From the NCBI GenBank assembly GCA_024235855.1, contig JACKLN010000009.1:112347-176346 (forward strand): DNA of 64,000 nucleotides, written 5' to 3'. Below the pieces are notes generated by a model. The model was not told the origin of the DNA. It did not search any database and saw only the letters and a list, made by a program, of their open reading frames with translations. The DNA comes from Burkholderiaceae bacterium. GTDB lineage: Bacteria > Pseudomonadota > Gammaproteobacteria > Burkholderiales > Burkholderiaceae_C. Both the position numbers and the translations under genes were made by a program. How positions within the stretch are numbered: position 1 is the first letter of the stretch; each line of letters opens with the position of its first letter. Below are positions 18,879 through 27,790 of the stretch, piece after piece.

Positions 18879-21800
18879 TCAGCGTGCGAGAGCGGGGCCG
18901 GCCGCGAGCACGCCAGCCGGCGGCCGCGGTCCCCAACCCTCGCCCAGCGAGGCCACCAGCGCCCGCCGCCGGGCGTCGACATCGACGGCGCCGGGCGCTG
19001 CGCCGGCAGGGTGGCCGGCGGCCCACGCCTGCCACAGCGCCAGGGCCTCGAGGGCCGGCAACCGGGCCTCGGCCGACAGCAGGGCCGAGACCGCGGCTGC
19101 GGTCGGTGCGGTCACGCCGCCGGTCGCCGCCTCGGCGCGCAGCCGGGCTGCCCATTGCAGCGCCTTCGACTCCTCGGTGCTCGCCTGGTCGGGCGCCGGC
19201 ACGGCCGCCAGCGCGCTGGCGGCGTCGCCCAGCGCCAGCCGCGCCATGGCCTCGACGTGGCGCCGCACGTCCTGCGCCTCGAGCATGGTCATGTCCTCGC
19301 AGGGGCCGATCGCCGCCAGCTGTGCCAGCGCCACCGCCGGGTCACCCTGCAGCAGCGTCCACCAGGCGCGCTTGGCCACCACCAGCGGCCGGTGGTGGCC
19401 GTCCCGGTCATCGTCGCAGAGCCGCTCGGCCTCAGTCAGCAATTCACCGGCGCGGGCCAGGTCACCGGTCAGCAGCAGCAGGTCGACCACGAGCTGCCGC
19501 GCGCCGACCTGCCAGTACAGCTCGGTGCAGCGGTCGGCGTGGGCCAGCACGGCCGGGATCATGGCCAACGCCGCGCCGAGTTCGCCGCGCAGGGCCCGGC
19601 AGTAGTAGCGCGCCTGCAGGAAGGCGCCCTCGGCCTCCAGGCTCTCGTACAGCGGCGACAGGGCCTCCCCTTCGTCCAGACAGGCCACGGCCCGTTCGAC
19701 CTCGCCACGCTGGGTGTGGATCTTGACCAGGTTCAGGAGGGCGCCGCGCTGCACCGGCACGCTGCCGGCCTGCGCGGCGTGGGTGCGGGCCCGCTCGAGC
19801 ACGGCCACCGCGTCGTCGAAACGACCCAGGTGCAGCAGCGCCGCACCGCGCATGAACAGCGCGCGGGCCAGCGGTTCCTGCGCCCCCAGCACCGTCTGCA
19901 CGCGCACCGCCTTGTCCAGCCAGCCCGAGGCCTCGGCGAACGCGCCCTGGTACAGCGCCGCACGTCCGAGTGCGGTGAGCACGCGGCCGCGCACCGCGGT
20001 CGGCCCAGGCGGCAGGGCCGCCAGTGCCGCTCGCAGGGCGTCGGCGGCCTCGGCCAGCCGCCCCTGGCGCATGAAGACGTCGGCGCGCACCTCCAGGGCC
20101 TCGCCCTGCTGCAGCGGCGCCAGCAGGCCGTCGTCGAGCAGACCGTCGACGGTGGCCAGCGCCGCGTCGCCCCGGTTGCTGCAGGCCTGGTGCTCGGCAC
20201 GCGCCAGGGCCACGGCGACCGCGCCGGCGCCGTCGCCGGCTGCCAGCGCGGCCTCTTCGGCGGCATCGAAGGCGGCATCGGCCTCGGCGTTGCGGCTGGC
20301 GCGCTGCAGCAGGCGGGCGCGCCGCATCTGCACCGTCAGGCGGTCGGCAGCCGAGCTGGCCTGGGCCAGTGCTGCGGCCAGGTGTGTCAGGGCATCGTCG
20401 TGTGCCGACACCGCGGCGGCGGCATCGGCAGCGGCCAGCCGTGCCTGCAATGCGCGCGCGGCGTCGCCTGCCGCTTCCAGGTGCCGCGCCAGGCGGGCCG
20501 GCGTGCCGTCCTGGCGTTCCAGGGCCTGGGCCAGCCGGCGGTGCAGCAGCCGCCGGCGTTCGGCGCCCAGCCCGTTGGCCAGGGCCTGGGCCACGAGGTC
20601 GTGGGCAAAGGACAGCAGGCCGTCGGTGCCGGCCACCAGCACCCGCTGGTCGCAGGCCTGCTCGACGGCCTGGACCGCCTCCAGCGCCGACAGGGCGGTG
20701 GTGCCGTCCAGGTCCTCGAGCCGGAACGGCAGGCCGGTCAGGCTGGCCGCCTCCAGCAGTCGCCGGGTGGCCGCGTCCAGGCGGTCCAGGCGCGCGAGGA
20801 TGGCATCGCGCACGGTCGGCGGCAGCGGTAGGGCTTTATCCCATCCGTCGCCGGCGGTGCCGGCGGGCAGCTGGCGCAGCGTCTCGAGAATGAAGAACGG
20901 GTTGCCGCCAGTGGCCCGTTGCAGCCGGGCCGCGAATGCGTCACCCGCCTGACCTGCCGGCGTTGCGGCCATCACGCCCACCAGTTCCCGGGTGGCGGCG
21001 GCGTCCAGCGGGGGCACGTCGATGCGTTCGGCCTGGCCGGCGCGCTGGGCGCGCAGCAGGGCGTCGCGCTGGGTGGCCGAGGTGTCGGCGTCGCGTGCGA
21101 TCACCAGCAGCGCCGGACCGGCGCCACCCTGGCCCGGCCAGGACCCGGCGTCGGGACGGCCCGCCCAGAAGTCCTGCGATGCACGATCGGCCAGGTGCCA
21201 GTCGTCGAGCACCACGGTGGCCAGGTCGGCCGGCCAGGTCTGGCGCAGGGCGAGCGCGAGGGCCGCCTGCAGGCGGGCGCGGTCGGCGTCGGTCTCGATC
21301 GGAGCGCCGGCCGTCCCGAGCTCGGGCAACAGGTGGGCCAGCGCGGTGGCGGCCCAGGTGGGCAGGTCCAGCGCGCGCGGGCCGCCCGGCGCAGCGCGCA
21401 GCGCCCGGATCGCCGGGGCGTACGGCAGCTGCGCATCACCCGGCCGGGCCTGCAGCGTCCAGCTCGGGCCGCGCCTGGCCACGGCCTCGACCGCCAGTCG
21501 GGTCTTGCCGACCCCGGCGTCGCCGAGAAGCCACACGGTGCGCCCGGCCGCCAGCGCGGCGACCAGATCACGGAACAGCGTGTCGCGGCCCACCAGCGGC
21601 AGGGCGCCCGGCAGATGCGGTGCCGCCGGCGACGGCGCGGGCGGCGTGGCCTCGTCGCGGCTGCCGGCGCGGATGTCCTCGGCCAGGCGCAGCGTCTCCG
21701 GCATCGGCCGCAGACCCAGTTCCTGCCCCAGCTGGCGCCGGCAGCGCTCGAACAGCTTCAGCGCCGCCTCGCGTTCGCCCAGCCGGGCGTGCAGCCGCAT

Positions 21801-22451
21801 GGCGGCCCGCACGTGGGCCTCCTGGGGCAAATCGGCCTCCAGCAGCCGGAGCTGGCACACCAGGGCCTCGCGCCAATGGCCCGCGGCCTCGTGCAGCGAC
21901 ACCTGGGCCTCCACCGCCTCGCGGAACCGCTGCGCCAGCCGTTCGCGCCAACTGGTGACCCAGGCCGCGAGCAGGTCGGCGTCACGGCCATGCCGGCCGT
22001 CCAGGAACGGCCCGCCGTACAGGCGCAGCGCGGACGCCAGGTCGCCCTGGGCCAGCGCCTGCTCGAAGCGGCCGACGTCGGTGGCGACGCCGGATCGCAG
22101 CGCGACGCGGTCACCGGCGTCGGCCAGCATGGCCTCCAGCCCGGCCTCGCGCAGGCGGTGCAGTTCGCGCCGGAGGTTGCGCCGGGCCGTGCCATGGTCG
22201 AGGTCGGCCCAGAAGAGCCCGGCCAGCCGTTCGCGGCTGGTGGGGCCTTCCAGCGCCACGTGGGCCAGCAGGCACAGCACCTTGCGCGACACCGCGTGCA
22301 CGGCACCCGATGGGCCGGTGACCTGCGGTGTGCCGAGCAGGCGCAGCTCGAAGACGGCCGCACCCGGGGACGCGTCCGGCCGAGTTCCCGCCGATGCCGA
22401 CGGCGCCAGCCTCGCAACGGGCGGGGTGATGGCCGCGTCGTCTGCGCTCAT
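18879..22451 (-). CDS. BTAD/SARP-type transcriptional activator with AAA ATPase and TPR region
   Basis: 1190 residues. Residues about 34-105 form an OmpR-type winged helix (FELRLLGTPQVTGPSGAVHA, then GTARRNLRRELHRLREAGL). About 125-260 is a bacterial transcriptional activation domain. About 285-600 is an NTPase with Walker A LLGDAGVGKTRLA (from 308) and Walker B TVVLDDWHLAD. The rest is Ala/Leu-rich helical repeats like TPRs. The architecture matches AfsR/MalT-like STAND regulators, which bind an inducer and ATP, oligomerise and activate nearby genes. Target and inducer are unknown. The PEP-CTERM genes immediately downstream are candidates, by position only. Confidence 0.85.
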   Translation of the reverse strand: MSADDAAITPPVARLAPSASAGTRPDASPGAAVFELRLLGTPQVTGPSGAVHAVSRKVLCLLAHVALEGPTSRERLAGLFWADLDHGTARRNLRRELHRLREAGLEAMLADAGDRVALRSGVATDVGRFEQALAQGDLASALRLYGGPFLDGRHGRDADLLAAWVTSWRERLAQRFREAVEAQVSLHEAAGHWREALVCQLRLLEADLPQEAHVRAAMRLHARLGEREAALKLFERCRRQLGQELGLRPMPETLRLAEDIRAGSRDEATPPAPSPAAPHLPGALPLVGRDTLFRDLVAALAAGRTVWLLGDAGVGKTRLAVEAVARRGPSWTLQARPGDAQLPYAPAIRALRAAPGGPRALDLPTWAATALAHLLPELGTAGAPIETDADRARLQAALALALRQTWPADLATVVLDDWHLADRASQDFWAGRPDAGSWPGQGGAGPALLVIARDADTSATQRDALLRAQRAGQAERIDVPPLDAAATRELVGVMAATPAGQAGDAFAARLQRATGGNPFFILETLRQLPAGTAGDGWDKALPLPPTVRDAILARLDRLDAATRRLLEAASLTGLPFRLEDLDGTTALSALEAVQAVEQACDQRVLVAGTDGLLSFAHDLVAQALANGLGAERRRLLHRRLAQALERQDGTPARLARHLEAAGDAARALQARLAAADAAAAVSAHDDALTHLAAALAQASSAADRLTVQMRRARLLQRASRNAEADAAFDAAEEAALAAGDGAGAVAVALARAEHQACSNRGDAALATVDGLLDDGLLAPLQQGEALEVRADVFMRQGRLAEAADALRAALAALPPGPTAVRGRVLTALGRAALYQGAFAEASGWLDKAVRVQTVLGAQEPLARALFMRGAALLHLGRFDDAVAVLERARTHAAQAGSVPVQRGALLNLVKIHTQRGEVERAVACLDEGEALSPLYESLEAEGAFLQARYYCRALRGELGAALAMIPAVLAHADRCTELYWQVGARQLVVDLLLLTGDLARAGELLTEAERLCDDDRDGHHRPLVVAKRAWWTLLQGDPAVALAQLAAIGPCEDMTMLEAQDVRRHVEAMARLALGDAASALAAVPAPDQASTEESKALQWAARLRAEAATGGVTAPTAAAVSALLSAEARLPALEALALWQAWAAGHPAGAAPGAVDVDARRRALVASLGEGWGPRPPAGVLAAGPALAR

Positions 22452-22484
22452 GTCCGGTATCTGCCCGCAGAAGATGCCGGCCGC

Positions 22485-24203
22485 CTAGGCGCCGGCGCGC
22501 GCGTCGAAGCGCGCCTGCTCCTGCAGCCGCAGCACCCGGCGTTGCACCTTGCCGGTGGTCGTCATCGGCAGCGCGTCGATGAACTCGATCTCCTTGGGGT
22601 ACTCGTAGGGGGCCAGGCGGCCGCGCACGTGCTGCTGCAGCGACGCCACCAGCGCCTCGTCGCCCGTGAAGCCCGGCGCCAGCACCACGTAGGCCTTGAC
22701 CACGGCACCGCGCTCGGCGTCCGGCTTGGGCACGACGGCGGCATTGGCCACCGCCGGGTGCTTGACGAGGCAGTTCTCCACCTCGCTGGGGCCGATGCGG
22801 TAGCCGGCGGCCTTGAACATGTCGTCGCTGCGGCCCTGGTACCAGAGGTAGCCGTCGGCATCCATCACCGCGGTGTCGCCGGTGCGGCACCAGCTGTCGT
22901 CCGGGTCGCCCGTGTACTTGGCCCGGGTGGCCGCGTCGTTGTGCCAGTAGCCGAGGAAGAACACGGGGTCAAGCTGGCCGTGCACGTCGCGACGGTGCAC
23001 CGCCACGTCGCCGGGGGTGCCGCGCGGGCACTCGTTCCCGTCGTCGTCGATCACCGCGACCCGGTGGCCCGGGTACGGGCGGCCCATGCTGCCCGGCCGT
23101 GCCGGCCAGTGCAGCGCGCAGTTGCCGACCACGTAGTTGATCTCGGTCTGCCCGAACATCTCGTTGAGGGTGACGCCCAGCGCGTCGCGTGTCCACGCGA
23201 AGACGGCGTCGCCCACGGCCTCGCCGGCGCTCATGATGGCGCGCAGGCGCAGCTTCCAGCGCCGACGCGGTTCGGGCTCGGCCTTCATCATGGCCTTCAG
23301 CGCGGTGGGGAACAGGAAGCTGTGCGTGACCTTGTAGCGCTGCATCAGCGCGAAGGCGGCGTCGGGCGTGAACCGCCCCTGCCAGGCGACGATGGGGCGG
23401 CCGAAGTACAGCACCGGCAGCAGCGCGTCCATCAGGCCGCCGGTCCAGGCCCAGTCGGCTGGCGACCAGAACACTGGCGCGTCGTCACGCCTCTTGCCGC
23501 CGGCCGGCGTGTGCGGGTACCAGTTCTGGCTGCAGACGAAGCCGGTGAGGTTGCCGATCAGCGCCCGGTGCGGGATCAGCGCACCCTTCGGCGGCCCGGT
23601 GGTGCCACTGGTGTAGATCAGCACGGCCGGGTCGTCGGCGGCGGTGCGCACCGCGGTGCGCCGTGGGCGGACGGCCGCCAGGGCGTCGTCCCAGTCCAGG
23701 TCGCCCCGCCCTGCCGCCGCGCCGACGGCGACCACGGTCACCAGCCCGGGGCAGTCGGCACGCGCCGCGACCAGGTTGTCGACCGCGGTCTCGTCGACGA
23801 TCGCCAGCCGCGCGCCGCTGTCGTTGAGGCGGAACGCCAGTGCATCGGGCCCGAAGAGCATGGACAGCGGCATCGCCACCGCACCCAGCCGGTACACCGC
23901 CATGTGCGCGACGGCGGTTTCCACCCGCTGCGGCATCACGATGGCCACCCGGTCGCCGCGCCGCACGCCGCGCGCGGCCAGCACCGCCGCCAGGCGTTCG
24001 CTGCCCGCCTGCAGTTGCGCATAGGTCAGGCGCCCGCGCCGGCCGTCCTCGCGCGCCCAGTGGATGGCCACCGCATCGGGCGTGCGCCGTGCCCAGCGGG
24101 TGCAGCAGGCCTCGGCGATGTTGAAGTGCACGGGCACCTGCCAGCGGAATCCCGCGTGCAGTTGCGCGTAGCGGTCGGGGCCCTGGATGGCGTCAGTGTC
24201 CAT
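22485..24203 (-). CDS. AMP-dependent acyl-CoA synthetase
   Basis: About 572 residues of the ANL superfamily. Motifs: ATP/AMP loop LIYTSGTTGPPKGALIPHRA, FGQTEINY, WCRTGDTAVMDADGYLWYQG, the hinge GRSDDMFKAAGYRIGPSEVE and the catalytic Lys in TTTGKVQRR. It activates a carboxylate to its CoA thioester via an acyl-adenylate. The sequence around GDRVAIVMPQRVETAVAHMA and the overall length fit the medium-chain or acetyl/propionyl-like group, but the chain length preferred cannot be read from sequence. ATG 24203 is used because homology starts soon after. It is followed by the regulator gene, 33 bases away. Confidence 0.9.
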   Translation of the reverse strand: MDTDAIQGPDRYAQLHAGFRWQVPVHFNIAEACCTRWARRTPDAVAIHWAREDGRRGRLTYAQLQAGSERLAAVLAARGVRRGDRVAIVMPQRVETAVAHMAVYRLGAVAMPLSMLFGPDALAFRLNDSGARLAIVDETAVDNLVAARADCPGLVTVVAVGAAAGRGDLDWDDALAAVRPRRTAVRTAADDPAVLIYTSGTTGPPKGALIPHRALIGNLTGFVCSQNWYPHTPAGGKRRDDAPVFWSPADWAWTGGLMDALLPVLYFGRPIVAWQGRFTPDAAFALMQRYKVTHSFLFPTALKAMMKAEPEPRRRWKLRLRAIMSAGEAVGDAVFAWTRDALGVTLNEMFGQTEINYVVGNCALHWPARPGSMGRPYPGHRVAVIDDDGNECPRGTPGDVAVHRRDVHGQLDPVFFLGYWHNDAATRAKYTGDPDDSWCRTGDTAVMDADGYLWYQGRSDDMFKAAGYRIGPSEVENCLVKHPAVANAAVVPKPDAERGAVVKAYVVLAPGFTGDEALVASLQQHVRGRLAPYEYPKEIEFIDALPMTTTGKVQRRVLRLQEQARFDARAGA

Positions 24204-24226
24204 GGCAGTCGGAGCCGTCACGGCGC

Positions 24227-24715
24227 TCAGGCGGCCAGCGCCGTCAGGGCATCGCCAGTGACCCGGCAGATGCGCCAGTCGGGCATCACGGTGGCCCCCA
24301 TGCGCTCGTAGAAGCCGATCGCCGCGGTGTTCCAGTCGAGCACGCTCCACTCGAAGCGCCCGCAGCCTCGCGTCACGGCCAGCGCCGCCAGGTGCCTGAG
24401 CAGCGCCTTGCCCAGGCCGGCACCCCGGTGGGCCGGCTGCACGTACAGGTCCTCCAGGTACAGCCCGGGCCGCCCCAGGAACGTCGAGTAGTTGGTGAAG
24501 AACAGCGCGAAACCCACGACGGCGCCGTCGACCTCGGCCACCACGGCCTCGACCACCGGGCGCGGGCCCGTAAGGTGGCTCGCCAGGCGCTCCGGCGTCA
24601 CCTCGAGCAGGTGCTCGAGACGCTCGAAGACGGCGAGTTCACGGATCAGGCCAACCAGGGCCGCCGCGTCCGCTGGCACGGCCACGCGCAGCGTGTGACG
24701 GAGATCTTCGTTCAT
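24227..24715 (-). CDS. GNAT family N-acetyltransferase, spermidine/thialysine acetyltransferase-like
   Basis: 162 residues. The acetyl-CoA pyrophosphate loop is YVQPAHRGAGLGKALLRHLA. The order of motifs (IRELAVFERLEHLLEVTPE, YLEDLYVQPAHRG, WNTAAIGFYERMGATVMPDW) is like eukaryotic SSAT and bacterial homologues that acetylate diamines or thialysine. The substrate is not certain. It lies 23 bases upstream of the acyl-CoA synthetase, in the same direction, and may be cotranscribed with it. Confidence 0.85.
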   Translation of the reverse strand: MNEDLRHTLRVAVPADAAALVGLIRELAVFERLEHLLEVTPERLASHLTGPRPVVEAVVAEVDGAVVGFALFFTNYSTFLGRPGLYLEDLYVQPAHRGAGLGKALLRHLAALAVTRGCGRFEWSVLDWNTAAIGFYERMGATVMPDWRICRVTGDALTALAA

Positions 24716-24772
24716 GCGGTGATTGTGCGTCGGCCGGCTCAAGTCCGGCCGCGCCGCGCCGAAACCTGCTGC

Positions 24773-25918
24773 ATGCCAACGCCGGCCTCCACTGCCATGC
24801 ATCACACGCCGCTGGACCAGGTCAAGCACCGGGTTCTGGCCGGACAGCCGTTGCCGTTCAACGTCTACCGCCCGGACACCACGCTGCTGCTGGCCCGTGG
24901 CCAGGTGGTGCAGACCACCCAGCAGATCGAGGCCCTGCTCGAACGGGGCAGCCTGGTGGATCTGCACGAACTGCGGGCCGAGGCCGCACTCGACGTCGGC
25001 AGCGCACCGCGCTCGGCCCTGCCGGGCCTGTGGCGCGACAGCATGCAGCGCCTGGGCGAGGCGTTGCTGCGCCCACCGGGCGAGGGTTTCCGCGCCGCTC
25101 TCGACGACGCTGCAGCGCCGCTGCAGCAGCTGATCGAGCGCGACCCGGACCTGGCGATCTTCCAGGTGCTTCGCCAGGAGGGCAATGCCCGGGTGCAGTA
25201 CGGCCTGACGCACTCGGTGCACGCCGCCATCGTCGCCCGCCTGGTCGCCGGCCGCCTGGGCTGGGGCACGGAAGAACTGGCGCGCGTGTTCAAGGCGGCG
25301 CTGACGATGAACCTCGGCATGCTCGAGCTGCAAGGCGAACTGGCCGAGCAGCTCACGCCACCCACCGCCGCCCAGCGCGAGCGCATCCGCGCGCATCCGC
25401 GCCTGAGCCGGCAGATGCTGGAGCTGTCCGGCGTCGCCGACGACATTTGGCTTCGCGCGGTGGAGGAACACCACGAGGAACGCGACGGCTCGGGCTACCC
25501 GGCCGGCCTGAGCGAGCCCAGCGAACTGGCCACCCTGCTGCACCGCGCCGACGTCTACAGCGCCAAGCTCAGCAGCCGCGCCACGCGCGAGGCCGAGTCG
25601 GCGGACCGCGCCGGCCGCGAGATCTTCATGCAGGACCCGGGGCACCCGGTGTGCGCCGCTCTGGTCAAGGAGTTCGGCGTCTACCCGCCCGGCTGCTTCG
25701 TCGCGCTGGCGTCCGGCGAGACCGGCGTGGTCGTCAAGCGCGGGCCGACCGTGATGACCCCCATCGTCGCCGCGCTCACCAACGCCTACGGCTCGCCGCT
25801 GCGCGAGCCGGTGCGGCGCGAGACGATGATGCCGCTGCATGCCATCGTCGGTGTGCTGCCGGCCCGCCAGATGCGCGCGCCCGTGGCGCTCGAGAAGCTG
25901 GTCACGCTGGTCGATTGA
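24773..25918 (+). CDS. HD-GYP domain protein with degenerate HD pair
   Basis: 381 residues. An N-terminal DUF3391-like region (LDQVKHRVLAGQPLPFNVY) precedes an HD-GYP domain. Preserved: YGLTHSVHAA (residues 143-152), an HP in RIRAHPRLSRQML, and HHEERDGSGYP (233-243), the hallmark GYP motif. Changed: the position where HD-GYP enzymes have LLHDIGK reads LTMNLGM, so the His-Asp pair is Met179-Asn180. The final ADVYSAKLSSRATR also lacks the usual D of YDAL. Canonical members cleave cyclic di-GMP with a di- or tri-iron centre; loss of this pair suggests reduced or no catalysis. ATG 24773 or 24797 is possible. Confidence 0.85.
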   Translation: MPTPASTAMHHTPLDQVKHRVLAGQPLPFNVYRPDTTLLLARGQVVQTTQQIEALLERGSLVDLHELRAEAALDVGSAPRSALPGLWRDSMQRLGEALLRPPGEGFRAALDDAAAPLQQLIERDPDLAIFQVLRQEGNARVQYGLTHSVHAAIVARLVAGRLGWGTEELARVFKAALTMNLGMLELQGELAEQLTPPTAAQRERIRAHPRLSRQMLELSGVADDIWLRAVEEHHEERDGSGYPAGLSEPSELATLLHRADVYSAKLSSRATREAESADRAGREIFMQDPGHPVCAALVKEFGVYPPGCFVALASGETGVVVKRGPTVMTPIVAALTNAYGSPLREPVRRETMMPLHAIVGVLPARQMRAPVALEKLVTLVD

Positions 25919-25997
25919 CCACCGGCGTGCCTGCCGGCCACCGTCGCCTGTCACGCTGTGGACAGGCGTCCACGCCGTCGCCGGCTACAGTGCCGGC

Positions 25998-26927
25998 GTG
26001 AACGCCCCCGAGACGCTGCCCTACCAGCCACTGCGACCCGCCCGCTCCAGCCACGTCGTGCTGCGCGGCCTGCGCTACCACCTGCTGAGCTGGGGCAACC
26101 CGGCCGACGCGACACCGGATGCGCCGACCCTGGTGATGGTGCATGGCTGGATGGACGTCGGCGCCTCCTTCCAGTTCGTCGTCGACGCGCTGCAGGCCCT
26201 GGGCGACCGGCCACGCCACATCGTCGCGCCGGACTGGCGCGGCTTCGGGCTCAGCGACAGCTCGGGCAGCGACAGCTACTGGTTCCCCGACTACCTGGGC
26301 GACCTCGACGCGCTGCTGGCGCAGGTCAGCCCGGAGCGTCCCGTGGATCTGCTGGGTCACAGCATGGGCGGCAACGTCGTGATGAGCTACGCCGGCGTGC
26401 GGCCGCAACGCGTCCGCCGCCTGGTGAACCTGGAGGGCTTCGGCCTGCCGAGTGCGCAGCCCGAGGACGCCCCCGGGCGCCTGGCGACCTGGCTGGACGA
26501 ACTGGCCCGCCCCATGTCCTTGAAGGACTACGCCAGCGTCGAAGACGTGGTGGCCCGGCTGCGCACCACCAATCCGCGGCTGCCGGCCGCCCGGGCCGCC
26601 TGGCTGGCCCGCCATTGGGCGCGGCCAGACGCCCAGGGCCGCTGGCAGGTGCTGGGCGACCCGGCCCACAAGCGCACCAACCCGGTGCCGTATCGGGTCG
26701 ACGAGGTCCTGGCGACCTGGCGCGCGATCTCCGCGCCGCTGCTCTGGGTGGAGGGCGCCGACACCGACGTCGACGCCTGGTGGGGCGGCCGCTACAGCCG
26801 CCAGGAGTTCGCCCGCAGGCTGGACGTGGTGCCCGATTGCCGTCGCGTCACGCTGGCCGACGCCGCGCACATGCTGCATCACGACCAGCCCGAAGCGCTG
26901 GCGGCGGCCCTGCTCGACTTTCTCTGA
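25998..26927 (+). CDS. Alpha/beta hydrolase
   Basis: 309 residues with an alpha/beta hydrolase fold. Oxyanion region VMVHGWMDVGASFQFV, nucleophile elbow LLGHSMGGNVVMSYA (Ser), acid in WVEGADTDVDAWW and a C-terminal His in LADAAHMLHHDQPEAL. A Trp-rich lid (WLARHWARPDAQGRWQVLGD) follows. The start GTG 25998 is picked because homology begins right after it. The substrate is unknown. It is 79 bases after the HD-GYP gene and probably independent of it. Confidence 0.88.
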   Translation: MNAPETLPYQPLRPARSSHVVLRGLRYHLLSWGNPADATPDAPTLVMVHGWMDVGASFQFVVDALQALGDRPRHIVAPDWRGFGLSDSSGSDSYWFPDYLGDLDALLAQVSPERPVDLLGHSMGGNVVMSYAGVRPQRVRRLVNLEGFGLPSAQPEDAPGRLATWLDELARPMSLKDYASVEDVVARLRTTNPRLPAARAAWLARHWARPDAQGRWQVLGDPAHKRTNPVPYRVDEVLATWRAISAPLLWVEGADTDVDAWWGGRYSRQEFARRLDVVPDCRRVTLADAAHMLHHDQPEALAAALLDFL

Positions 26928-26994
26928 CCCCTTGTTCATGGGGGGGGGTAGGCCCGAAAGGCCCGGCCCAGGTGCAGGAATGGACAGGTGCAGG

Positions 26995-27022
26995 TTGACC
27001 GGAAACGCTGCATGCCTAAACT
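26995..27022 (+). promoter_or_regulatory. Probable sigma-70 promoter of the PEP-CTERM gene
   Basis: TTGACC (26995-27000) and TAAACT (27017-27022) are separated by 16 bases. The start codon follows 31 bases later at 27054 after GGGAG. A run of nine G residues (26940-26948) lies upstream; no role is assigned to it. Confidence 0.5.
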
Positions 27023-27053
27023 CGGTCCAACCCAGCCAATCGGGAGTCTCCCC

Positions 27054-27698
27054 ATGAAGTTGTCATTCGCCCTGCGGCCCCTGGCTCTCGCCGTGGTGCT
27101 GTCCGCCGGCGCGGCCCATGCTGCGGTCGACGTGTACAACGACGAAGCCAGCTTCCTGGCCGCCATCGGCAACTACGCGACCGACACCTTCGACGACCTG
27201 ATCCCGGGTGATCCCTACGAAGGGCCGCTGGTGCGCAGTGCCGGTGATGTGGGGTACACCGTCTCCACCGCGCCGACCAGCCCGATCCTCTACGGTGCCG
27301 GAACGGTGGGCGACGCCTGGCTGTCCAGCAACGAAGCGTCCGACTTCATCGTCTTCGAAGGTTTCTCCACCCCGATCTACGCCATCGGCGCGTACGCGTT
27401 CGGGTCCGACATCTTCGGGGGCTTCCAGCCTACCGGCCTGACGGCGGCGCGCGTCACGACGGCCGAGGGCCAGACGGTGGACTTCACCTTCCGCGCCGGG
27501 GTCGACAACTACTTCGGCTTCGTGTCCACCAGCGCGATCACGATGTTCGAGGTCAAGACCTTCTACGGCGACCGCAACGTCACCTGGCCGACGGTGGACG
27601 ACCTCACCGTGGCCGCCGTGCCGGAACCCGGCACCTACGCCATGCTGCTGGCCGGCTTGGCGGCCGTGGGCTTCATGGCCCGTCGTCGTAACCACTGA
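27054..27698 (+). CDS. PEP-CTERM sorting-domain protein
   Basis: 214 residues. Signal peptide LALAVVLSAGAAHAAVDVY, a beta-rich body (FDDLIPGDPYEG, IVFEGFSTPIYAIGAYAFGS, WPTVDDLTVAAV) and the C-terminal VPEPGTYAMLLAGLAAVGF plus RRR anchor. The body is like bacterial secreted proteins related to DUF642-type or PEP-CTERM/choice-of-anchor repeats, but I do not recognise a specific function. It stands alone with its own promoter and a terminator after it. Confidence 0.85.
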   Translation: MKLSFALRPLALAVVLSAGAAHAAVDVYNDEASFLAAIGNYATDTFDDLIPGDPYEGPLVRSAGDVGYTVSTAPTSPILYGAGTVGDAWLSSNEASDFIVFEGFSTPIYAIGAYAFGSDIFGGFQPTGLTAARVTTAEGQTVDFTFRAGVDNYFGFVSTSAITMFEVKTFYGDRNVTWPTVDDLTVAAVPEPGTYAMLLAGLAAVGFMARRRNH

Positions 27699-27718
27699 CG
27701 AGCCCGACTCCCACCTGG

Positions 27719-27742
27719 ACGGCGCCTGCGGGCGCCGTTTGT
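27719..27742 (+). terminator. Rho-independent terminator after the PEP-CTERM gene
   Basis: Stem ACGGCGCC / GGCGCCGT with loop TGCG, then TTTGTCTT. It lies 21 bases after the stop at 27698 and before prfB. Confidence 0.75.
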
Positions 27743-27790
27743 CTTGGTGCCATGCGAAAATCGCAGGCTGTCCCGCACCACGGACCTGTC

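Noticed and set aside
20919..24311. A 1130-codon plus-strand frame over the regulator and the acyl-CoA synthetase
   Set aside because: It lies antisense to two well-supported genes and translates to Arg/Gly/Gln-rich sequence.
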